From contig NZ_CP065053.1 in assembly GCF_015689335.1 (NCBI RefSeq), forward strand, positions 1-64,000: DNA of 64,000 nt, given 5' to 3'. Source of the DNA: Massilia antarctica. Its GTDB lineage: Bacteria > Pseudomonadota > Gammaproteobacteria > Burkholderiales > Burkholderiaceae_D. A program made the position numbers and the translations under genes. Within the stretch, counting starts at the first letter, position 1. Every line of letters starts with the position of its first letter. Below are positions 12,801 to 17,439 of this stretch, piece after piece. The notes under the pieces are model-generated. The model was not told where the DNA came from and searched no databases. It saw only the letters and a list, made by a program, of their open reading frames with translations.

Positions 12801-14653
12801 TGGGCGACCCATTGGTTGCGCTTGCCGACGCCTTTTCCATCCGTAATCACGCTACCGGCGATTTCGATTTTTCCCACACCGTCACTGTCGACGATGGTGT
12901 CGTTCCCAAACGCGGCGCCAAAGCTGTAGGTATCGCGGCCACTGCCGCCGCGCAGCCAGTCGCTGCCTGTACCGCCGTCAAGCTTGTCGTCGCCGGCCCC
13001 GCCCTCGATGTAATCGTTGCCGCCGCCGCCGCCGAGCGTATCGTCGCCGTCGTCGCCGTAGATCTCGTCGTACTTGTCGCCGCCTGTCAGCACGTTGCCG
13101 TATTCACCGCCAAACAGGATCTGGCGTCGTCCCGCGTCGCCGGAATCGGGACTTCCGGAGCGCAAGGTGGTATCGGTGACGGTATCGTAGAACATCAGAT
13201 TCGGGTAGGGCGCAATCCCGGTCACGTCGGACTTATTCCTCTCAATCATCATTTTCAGCATCAAGGACCTGCTGGAAAGATACAAGTCGCTGAAATTCAA
13301 TGCGCCCAAGCGCTCGTTCTGCTCAAAATCCGACTGATCGCTGGCAATTTTTCCTGTTAGTTCTACATGCTTCGCGGCGATGATAGCCAGCGCATCCAGA
13401 TTATCCGGCGTAACCTGAATCGGCAACAGGTACTTCAGCGCAAGCAGATACGGCAGATAATGGAGCTCGTCGCTCCGGGCAGGAACCGAGCTTGTCGGAA
13501 CGGTGATGTTGACTTTGCCGTTTAACTGCGCCAGCGGTGCGGGAGAGAGACCGGAATCAAGTGCCACTTTCAAGAGCAACAGATTTGCGTGATACATCTG
13601 CCGGCTCGGAGCGCTATCGGACACATCCCCCACCATCGTCGGCATAGCTTTTTCGTTGATCAGAATTTTACGCAATGCATCGAGCACATTTTCCAGACTG
13701 CTTTCGGCCCGGTTCGAACTTGTCTTCAACAGCGCGTTCAAGTCTTTCATATCGAACGTTTTGTCGAGCCGCGCCATGACATCAGCCAAGCTCATCGTAT
13801 CGGTGAGTTTGTACATGGAGTGATTGTCGACGGGATTGGCCGACTCTTCGTTAAATAACGTTTGGCGGAATCCGCTTTGATCAAACCACCAATCATTAGT
13901 GGTAAAATTGATGCCGTTTTCCGCATAAAAATTGTCCTGTTCCATCAGGCTGGGATTTTTTCCCGACCCAAATCCCGGCCCGAGCAATGATTCCAGCTGT
14001 TTGAACGCTTCATCGCTGCGAAACGAAAACCCTGCGCCATTGAAGGTTGTCGCGTGCATAGTCGGTACTTGCACGTTGAACAGGCGTCCAAAAGCGGACG
14101 CCAGATATCCGCCCAGACTGTGGCCATTCACTTCAACACCATTGGCAATGTCTTGTGCAGTGATCGTACCGGTACCCACGCCATTGGACCCGTTGACGAA
14201 AGTGCCAGGCTTTGGATCCGAAGGGGAGATCGTTCCGGGGTTCGGCGGTGGAGCCCAGAGTGCAATCTGCCGTACCGATGCGTCGTCACCCTTTCCTGTT
14301 TCACGAAGCCACCAGTTGACCATATCAAGCACCTGCTTGCGGGCCGCGCCACTTATTGCCAACCCAACATCTGCCGCGATATCTTTGAGGCCGAACGTGC
14401 CTTGGAAGGAAATATAGACTTTATTCGTCGACTTTTGCCTCCACATCGTGGCATCGAAGCCGCTCCCGCTAATGTCGTTGGATTCCATATGACTGATGAT
14501 TTTGAAATCGTTTCCGATTAGCTCGGCCAAGATTGGGGTCATTCTATTCAGCAACTTTTCCTTTAACGCGAACCCTTCCAGACCATCTTTCAAATCCTTT
14601 GCATAAGCTGCATCGGACAAAATCGCATTGATGAAAATATCGTGCATATTCAT
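3890..14653 (-). CDS. Giant RTX protein with N-terminal lipase-like domain (putative T1SS effector)
   Basis: The protein has 3587 residues. Residues 1-285 look like a class-3-lipase type alpha/beta hydrolase: oxyanion-type VYISFQGT (79-86), nucleophile elbow GHSLGG (177-182, Ser179), candidate Asp254 and His278 (NHSMYKL). Calcium-binding GGxGxDxLxGG repeats begin near 510 and recur in blocks to about 3400. Between them lie a Calx-beta-like segment (about 700-800), six modules resembling the haemolysin-type calcium-binding related domain (for example 'DTIRFADDVLASDVLVER') and seven Ig/cadherin-like putative domains (three at about 1490-1790, two at 2250-2450, two at 2855-3055). The C-terminus (about 3400-3587) lacks RTX and should hold the uncleaved T1SS signal. 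The exporter genes lie upstream on the same strand. It starts 15 bases after a small membrane-protein gene. Enzymatic activity and target are inferred; a surface enzyme or adhesin is the alternative. Confidence 0.85.
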   Translation of the reverse strand: MNMHDIFINAILSDAAYAKDLKDGLEGFALKEKLLNRMTPILAELIGNDFKIISHMESNDISGSGFDATMWRQKSTNKVYISFQGTFGLKDIAADVGLAISGAARKQVLDMVNWWLRETGKGDDASVRQIALWAPPPNPGTISPSDPKPGTFVNGSNGVGTGTITAQDIANGVEVNGHSLGGYLASAFGRLFNVQVPTMHATTFNGAGFSFRSDEAFKQLESLLGPGFGSGKNPSLMEQDNFYAENGINFTTNDWWFDQSGFRQTLFNEESANPVDNHSMYKLTDTMSLADVMARLDKTFDMKDLNALLKTSSNRAESSLENVLDALRKILINEKAMPTMVGDVSDSAPSRQMYHANLLLLKVALDSGLSPAPLAQLNGKVNITVPTSSVPARSDELHYLPYLLALKYLLPIQVTPDNLDALAIIAAKHVELTGKIASDQSDFEQNERLGALNFSDLYLSSRSLMLKMMIERNKSDVTGIAPYPNLMFYDTVTDTTLRSGSPDSGDAGRRQILFGGEYGNVLTGGDKYDEIYGDDGDDTLGGGGGNDYIEGGAGDDKLDGGTGSDWLRGGSGRDTYSFGAAFGNDTIVDSDGVGKIEIAGSVITDGKGVGKRNQWVAQLASGEYVGMAVYDASSSVTGKRMIMTKGLDSSNAVTIDNFDLAKALSSEGYLGIKLESQSKVALKIGPGKNVYNEPGFVESSLAAQLATISEGGAATFTMSLSAAAGAHETVTLSLSGVSGKLMVMVDGALVAAEGAVIALSEGQTEVVFALVQRGDFEGDVPGTLKASHNGPGGVASTNTIALSLKDTGKSTFTIIGDQHAPAGKTSADLYNWSAVTFLADGTLVGGVAEANFSDVLMGGGVKNKIFGLGGNDLIDGGEGDDMIDGGDGDDMIAGSQGNDHILGGKGNDYISSASPSNGQRRLSPDQMWTPPAGKTAIAAGAAWGVYDSGKGSNIWDGVDSSYYADNDFVDGGEGDDRIIGSHGDDQLLGGAGSDVLWGLSGNDDIEGGGDDDHLFGDGYHADPQLLIYQAPEHHGADFLDGGAGNDRLVGQGSSDVLYGGIGNDVLFGDTGGGPTSDPDYIPFQYQGNDYLDGEEGDDWLYGEGKDDTLYGGAGKDTLWGDMSASTLSPGDDALYWGRDVLDGGAGDDILVGGGKDDQLYGGTGNDKLWGDENIKSFNQEFSGNDFLDGGDGDDQLVGGGGGDRLLGGAGNDRLIGDDDEFVPAAFQGDDYLDGGAGDDMLAAGLGNDTLFGGAGNDTLNGGGGADYMVGGAGNDIYVIDSDGDIIVEEGRQKAGAGTGARGATLPAPGDARADEPGTNDVEASISYTLGAHLDAIRLTGINAIDATGNSASNGLFGNGAANVLTGAAGDDYLVGGGGNDVYVFDRGDGKDTIENTDVLSDSADPARAPAVDILRFGANVSERDIVAYRDGDILSLRISGSSEQVNILDYFAANKVDGTVTSDRKLDRIEFANGVVWNPAKIDAILLRQANNQAPVAGPGVPFLSARAGDPFSYTLAAANLTDPDADDKLHYSIQLEGGLPAPAWVKFDAATRTVSGVPDDASVGKLVLIVVAMDNYGAGAGIGIAMNIGAANRKPVLNAVPVDAKASRGTPLTYNVPANVFTDPDGDALTYKVTLEKGGSLPSWLSFNPKTGVLSGTPSTLEHLVLAITATDVHGLSAQTLMKLDVDNRAPTFGAWTQVPGGAANDVWQFTVPQGSFTDSDRGDTLSYAATSPDGSALPAWLTFDAATRTFSGRPPAVGKYDVLVKASDINGASVSAVLPITIDPNQVYSGTDAADVKEGGWGHDSLKGLGGNDTLLGSFGNDRLDGGAGNDLLKGGGGADTYVFGKGYGNDTIDNQDLPLQAGIDTIEFLPGVAVGDVKPTRADNDLILSLPASGDSLRVLNYFKADELALSQVEFIKFADGTSWTLAQILPFLLVGSAGNDKLYGSDTNDMLDGGAGNDRLDAGAGNDTLAGGTGSDDLIGGTGADTYRFNKGDGKDTISDVSPVVTVPDVDRLEFGAGLMPADVEAVRDGATLRLNFGNSGDAVTIWSYFSTRTDLNLAVEQIAFADGTLWTTPMVLQQVLKGTDLDDKLEGTAGNDVISGRKGQDSLLGLQGNDTLSGGAGNDTLDGGVGDDVLDGGAGRDRMVGGAGNDIFKFGHGDGPDVIVTGDTAPGKIDTIRFADDVLASDVLVERWKDRLVLIISSSGDTLFVEDYFREVNGVRTGKIEQVQFADGSSWNTAAVDQMAVPHSNTQPYIRQTGGDFYGNVNSTFNTVMPLDWHLEVDVGDALSYSIEALPGYPAVPAWLHFDPLTMKMWGTPGANDQGVSSVYFYATDLYGAKAGISINIHVGAVSVAPTVASPVADQLTSQGTSIRFSLGDVFADADQGDVVAYSATLSTGAVLPTWLTFDPVAREFSGMSAAAGTLSVKVTGTDLGGKSASDVFDIVVAPDSIITGTAGNDTLKGGAGNDIVRGLGGNDELESGLGRDTLEGGAGDDTYLINHDDDTVVENVNEGIDTVRTALPKYTLPANVDNLVFNGEVAGILTGNNLNNQLSAGAGAQTIDGGAGADTMAGGAGDDRYVVDSVLDNIVELPDGGNDTITSSLSLTLPVNVEALELTGTENIDATGNAANNKIRGNAGNNRLDGAGGRDDFYGGDGDDTYVVDSIDDWISDDSGNDTVETSISSPNLLSGSVENLTLTGAALSRFGNALNNIIKGNALNNTLNGLEGNDQLFGAGGDDTLSGGAGNDVYVVERGDGKDVILNDDVASAVDTLRFGKDIAEGDIWVQRSGENLLLLLRGTTDQVTFSKYFAADVTKDGAIVNNKIERVEFAGGVVWDQAKIQSLVDISSANKVPVRGPVSVAPFKAEVGKPLSFALAANTLVDPDPLDTFVYSASLANDVPLPAWLKFDVASRTFSGTPTVADVGSVPVKLWGTDNRGGRGYIDLPLVVSPANRTPVLAAALADQSNALGTAFSYVVPAGAFTDPDAGTVLSYSATMADGTALPAWLSFNATTRAFGGTPPAAGTFSVKVSARDSGNLSASDVFDLVVSVKNLTLTGTAGADQLNGGAGNDILNGLDGNDKLNGGGGNDTMDGGLGTDTMTGGAGDDVYVFDLAADVAVEAANEGNDTVKSSVSTVLGNNIEALTLTGTAPLNATGNALNNVLTGNSGDNTLDGGSGADILNGGSGNDLYIVDNVGDIVNEGNYVGVDTVQTGLNYDLGPYLDNLTLTGSLAVDGKGNAGNNVIKGNANNNVLDGGSGADALSGGAGNDTYIVDNASDTVVELANEGIDTVKSGVSSTLSANIEALFLTGVNGISGTGNALNNLLVGNGANNVLNGDAGDDLLQGGAGLDTLTDTLGNNLLDGGAGNDTLTAGVGREMLIGGAGNDVILTGDGADIIAFNRGDGQDVVNASTGKDNTVSLGKGVLYADLLFKKTANDLVLVTGAAEQITFKDWYAAPANRSVANLQVVIEGGSDYDAASASKLNNKKVEQFNFDGLAGAFDAARTANPALTSWALSSSLLSFYLSGSDTAALGGDLAYQYARTGNLSSMSMLPAGALLSSPAFGVTAQPLQAGSALRDLSPQLV

Positions 14654-14668
14654 TTTCTATTGCCCTAG

Positions 14669-15157
14669 CTAATTAATAATTTTGTAATCAAGGAAAAGAT
14701 TTTCTTCTTCTTTGGGGGAGCACACTCCGCTAAAAATCAACGGGCTGCTTCCCTCGTTGATCTGGACATATCTAGTCAAACGTCCCTGGCCGGTTCTGAA
14801 TACGACATAGCTAAGCATCAGTGATTTATCGCTTTCGTAGACGAACTCCCAAAGTTGGCTTGTCATGGCAAGCGCCACTCCGTCAATGCGCTTTCTTTCA
14901 TGATGCACATATATAAGACGCGCCCCTTTTTTTTTCGCCATCTCCGGATCCTTATAGATCATCTGATGCTTGCATAATCTGCTGAACTGTACTGCTCCGA
15001 TAATTTCATCGGCGATCGGAAGCGGGTAGCCAACGACAATGACAATCGTCGCAATCAACCTCTTATACCGAAAATCGACCAACCATGTGATACCTTTCGC
15101 CACCCACCAGAGTACACCGAACCAGATCACCATCAATATAAAATAGACTAATCCCAT
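14669..15157 (-). CDS. Small membrane protein, candidate immunity protein (copy 1)
   Basis: 162 residues. Start at 15157 (MGLVYFILMVIWFGVLWWV) because the paralogue at 15384-15878 begins at the same place and both share AAGGATGATGTAGTT ahead of the ATG; a longer frame reaches 15211 but lacks this support. Two transmembrane helices (about 3-22 and 34-58) flank a basic loop (FRYKR), predicting both termini outside the cytoplasm. A soluble domain of about 100 residues follows, ending SPLIFSGVCSPKEEENLFLD. I recognise no named family. It sits 15 bases before the giant RTX-lipase gene, and its 5' end overlaps a truncated copy of that gene's 5' end. Position, membrane location and tandem duplication fit an immunity protein against the lipase; a secretion accessory role is the main alternative. 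Confidence 0.75.
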   Translation of the reverse strand: MGLVYFILMVIWFGVLWWVAKGITWLVDFRYKRLIATIVIVVGYPLPIADEIIGAVQFSRLCKHQMIYKDPEMAKKKGARLIYVHHERKRIDGVALAMTSQLWEFVYESDKSLMLSYVVFRTGQGRLTRYVQINEGSSPLIFSGVCSPKEEENLFLDYKIIN

Positions 15158-15159
15158 AA

Positions 15160-15294
15160 CTACATCATCCTTTCTGGTTTCATTCGATCCTGCAGCACCT
15201 TCTTTAGGCACTCTCCTGTCATCTCAGCCGCCAAACCATTTACATATGTTGCATCAGCCAAGATCGCATTAACAAAAATATCATTCGCACTCAT
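15160..15294 (-). pseudogene. Truncated 5' copy of the RTX-lipase gene (44 codons)
   Basis: The 44-codon frame starts MSANDIFVNAILADATYVNG, closely matching residues 1-20 of the giant RTX lipase (MNMHDIFINAILSDAAYAKD). Similarity then fades, and the frame ends ...KPERMM, overlapping the start of small membrane protein copy 1 by a few bases. It lacks the lipase motifs and all RTX repeats. It looks like the remnant of a second toxin gene, or a preserved 5' leader that couples translation to the next gene. Confidence 0.65.
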
Positions 15295-15314
15295 AAATAT
15301 TACCCCATTTTAAT

Positions 15315-15371
15315 TTATAACGTTGTTGCATCAGCCAAAATCGCATTGATGAAAGTATCGTGTATATTCAT
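15315..15371 (-). pseudogene. Truncated 5' copy of the RTX-lipase gene (18 codons)
   Basis: The frame MNIHDTFINAILADATTL is stopped after 18 codons. It matches the first residues of the giant RTX lipase and lies 12 bases after membrane-protein copy 2, as the intact giant gene lies 15 bases after copy 1. It is too short to fold and is best read as the scar of a deleted toxin gene. Confidence 0.65.
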
Positions 15372-15383
15372 TTTTTGACTTTC

Positions 15384-15878
15384 TTAATTTACAATTTTGT
15401 AATAAATGTAAAGATTTTTATCTTCTTTCGGGTAGCACACTCCGCTAAAGATCAACGGGCTTCTCCCTCGTTGAGCTGGGCATGTCGAGTCAAACGCGTC
15501 TCCTGCCTGGCCCGTATTGAATACGACATAGCTAAGCATCACTGATTTATCGCTTTCGTTAACGAATTCCCAAAGTTCGCTCGTCATGGGCAGCGCCTTT
15601 CCTTCAATTTGCCTCTTTTCATGAGGATCAAATATGAGACGCGCACCTCTTTTTTTCTCCATGTCCGGATCCTTATAGATCACCTGGTGCTCGCATAATT
15701 TGCTGAACTGTATCGCGCCAATAATTTCATCAGCGAGCGGCAGCGGATAGACAATGACAATGACAATCAGCGAAATCAACCTCTTGTACCGATGATCGAG
15801 CCGCCATGTGAGACCCTTCACCACCCACCAGAGCACACCGAACCAGATCAACAGCAATGCCAGATAATATAATCCCAT
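15384..15878 (-). CDS. Small membrane protein, candidate immunity protein (copy 2)
   Basis: 164 residues, paralogue of the 14669-15157 product: same two-helix N-terminus (MGLYYLALLLIWFGVLWWV), same basic loop (DHRYKRLI), same ending SPLIFSGVCYPKEDKNLYIY. It differs most at about residues 124-140 (TGQAGDAFDSTCPAQRG against TGQGRLTRYVQINEG). The DNA shows the reason: extra bases before and one base fewer after this stretch, so it is read in a shifted frame (the frame matching copy 1 would give RLTRHAQLNEG). The ribosome-binding region and spacing are the same as copy 1. It is followed by an 18-codon toxin scar and preceded by a 117-codon toxin fragment. Function inferred as for copy 1. Confidence 0.7.
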   Translation of the reverse strand: MGLYYLALLLIWFGVLWWVVKGLTWRLDHRYKRLISLIVIVIVYPLPLADEIIGAIQFSKLCEHQVIYKDPDMEKKRGARLIFDPHEKRQIEGKALPMTSELWEFVNESDKSVMLSYVVFNTGQAGDAFDSTCPAQRGRSPLIFSGVCYPKEDKNLYIYYKIVN

Positions 15879-15931
15879 AACTACATCATCCTTTTAAATT
15901 TCTGCAAGTTGCTACGCATTTTCAAACCAAC

Positions 15932-16071
15932 ATCTGCCGCAAATGCAATCGCCCCGAGGACTGAGTCCACCGCGCAATGATTAACGTTCACACAAGCCTT
16001 CCCGAGTCGCGCCCTGCACCAGCGCCAAAAAATACTCGATAATTCGACGCTTGCCCGTTTTGATCTGCCGC
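15932..16071 (-). repeat. 131-bp insertion bounded by 9-bp direct repeats
   Basis: ATCTGCCGC occurs at 15932-15940 and again at 16063-16071. In the intact giant gene the same 9 bases occur once, in the codons for IAAD. Here the coding similarity runs up to the repeat (GTFGVKGIAAD), is interrupted by 131 bases, and resumes after the second copy (FAADVGLK). The inserted stretch carries the end of an hlyD-like gene. Confidence 0.6.
15981..16064 (-). pseudogene. Remnant of the 3' end of another hlyD-family gene
   Basis: One frame reads IKTGKRRIIEYFLALVQGAT then REGLCER and stop. Aligned without gaps to the last 27 residues of the local HlyD (INQGQRTVLEYLLSPVQKAV then SEAARER) it is identical at 13 positions and ends at the same residue. 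C-terminal 'G.R...EY.L..V' followed by ER is typical of T1SS membrane-fusion proteins. It lies inside a broken toxin copy, pointing to a past second secretion operon or to rearrangement between adaptor and toxin genes. Confidence 0.7.
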
Positions 16072-16341
16072 GATACCTTTAACGCCGAACGTGCCTTGGA
16101 AGGAAATATATATTTTATTCGTAGACTTTTGCTTCCACGTCGTGGCGTCGAAGCCACTCCCCACGATATCGCCCGATTCCTTATGACTGATGACGCTGAA
16201 TTCCTTTGAAATAAACTCGGCCAGAACCGGGCCATTCGCTCTTCCAGCAAAAATTTTAACGACATCCCTTCGGCACCGATCTACCAAATCATCCGCATAA
16301 GAAGCATTAGCCAAAATCGCATTGATGAAAATATCATACAT
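15988..16341 (-). pseudogene. Truncated 5' copy of the RTX-lipase gene (117 codons)
   Basis: The frame starts MYDIFINAILANASYADDL and includes GSGFDATTWKQKSTNKIYIS, near-identical to residues 63-82 of the giant RTX lipase, then ends soon after FQGTFGVKGIAAD where foreign DNA enters. It keeps the oxyanion-type motif but not GHSLGG. A stretch at about residues 24-40 (RCRRDVVKIFAGRANG) is read out of frame; the neighbouring frame gives AEGMSLKFLLEERM, matching LEGFALKEKLLNRM of the intact protein, so there are two compensating indels. After the insertion, similarity resumes and ends ...KFKRMM at the start of membrane-protein copy 2, as in the 44-codon fragment. Confidence 0.7.
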
Positions 16342-16365
16342 ATTCGTATATTTATATTTCCCGGA

Positions 16366-16556
16366 TTAGTTAATAACTTTGAATTCGGCAAAAAAACGTG
16401 CGAAATCTTTTCAGCTGACACCTCCCGGAAGATCAGCGGCCTCCCTCCCGCGTTAATCTGGAGATTTCTGGCTAAGAATCTTTATCCTTGATTTTTTCCA
16501 TGGAATTCCGCAATAACTGATCGAGAAGGGCCTTTTAAAGCCCAGAAGTCATGCCT
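16366..16556 (-). pseudogene. Degraded third copy of the candidate immunity gene
   Basis: Reading in pieces: ATGACTTCT (MTS, as in AMTSQLWEF), then FWALKGPSRSVIAEFHGKNQG, a stop, RNLQINAGGRPLIFREVSAE, and after a frame change EFKVIN and stop at 16366. These match the C-terminal third of copies 1 and 2 (RYVQINEGSSPLIFSGV... and YKIIN/YKIVN stop). The N-terminal membrane part is missing. The next feature downstream is a toxin 5' fragment, the same order as in the other units. Confidence 0.65.
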
Positions 16557-17146
16557 TACCGGAGACCTTGGCAATCCCAGACTGAATGAGTGTGCTTCGA
16601 AAATTTATCCATTTCCCACCCTCTAATTTTTTTTCATATGCCGTTACATTAATAATTTCCAAGAATAAATCCTGCATTCGATCATGCTCATCAAATCTGA
16701 ATTTAATGTTGACTTTTAATGCTGGGTCGGACCAGTTTGAAGTATCAAATGGAGCGCCAGTATTTTTAATTTCCACTTTCTGACAAAACTACATACTGCA
16801 TCTCTTGGTACGACGCCTTCAACACAATGACCACCATTTTTACAAACGTCGCCTCAATTTTATTTCGCTCTTGCTTTGCAAATAAATTACTTGCCAAAAA
16901 TTCAATTTTTGATTTACTGATCCGACCTACTCCACTTACACCAGAACTATATCCGGGCGTCAAATTTCCATCTCCATAAGAATTTCGCACCAAGTCAGAT
17001 AAAGTATCATTGCCCATCACGCTAAAATCATCAATCGCTTTCGGAAGGTAACATCCTGCCAACATCGAGGTCATCGATACGATTATCACGCCAATAAAAC
17101 ATTTTTTTAATCTCGACACGGACATTTTATCGTTACTAATTTTCAT
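16549..17146 (-). CDS. AT-rich lipoprotein of unknown function (probable one-base frameshift)
   Basis: Start at 17146, 6 bases after a strong GGAGG. MKISNDKMSVSRLKKCFIGVIIVSMTSMLAGC carries a signal peptide and lipobox (LAGC), so a lipid-anchored envelope protein is expected. The first frame ends at 16766 (...YVVLSESGN). A second begins with GTG at 16776 (EIKNTGAPFDTSNWSDP...) and ends at 16549. Dropping one A from AAA at 16777-16779 joins them as ...YVVLSEVEIKNTGAPFD..., about 198 residues; two overlapping cistrons are the alternative. I recognise no family. Composition is far more AT-rich than flanking housekeeping genes. It lies between hlyD and the immunity-like array; periplasm-facing lipoproteins are known as immunity proteins for lipase effectors, so that role is possible but unproven. 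Confidence 0.6.
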
Positions 17147-17439
17147 ATTTATCCTCCAAAAACATCAGTTGAACCCAACTCGCTAGATTGCGAACCTCTT
17201 CATTATTTAACAAAAGATTTTGCAATTTTCTGAGAACCTGTCACCACCATTTTTTGGTATAGATATTTAATTTTCAACCTAAACCCTACCATAAATATTT
17301 CTCAAGCGCACCACTACAGAAATATAAAATAATAAAAATAAAATAGCTGTGACGTGAAACCTCTTACAGAACGATTTGCTTCTTTATTCCTCACCCCTCG
17401 ATTTCGGTTCGACGTTGCGAGTAGCAGCTTTCCCGTCAC
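17147..17439. other. AT-rich spacer between hlyD and the lipoprotein gene
   Basis: No gene is visible. The stretch is rich in A/T runs (around 17200-17350) and holds the ribosome-binding site of the lipoprotein gene at its left end. A promoter for the downstream array is plausible here, but I cannot single out hexamers with confidence. Confidence 0.4.

Noticed and set aside
4480..13100. Short regularly spaced repeats that could suggest a CRISPR array
   Set aside because: They are coding RTX nonapeptide repeats of variable sequence with no conserved repeat/unique spacer structure.
15932..16071. Complete insertion sequence in the toxin fragment
   Set aside because: The 131-bp insert has no terminal inverted repeats or transposase; it carries an hlyD tail.
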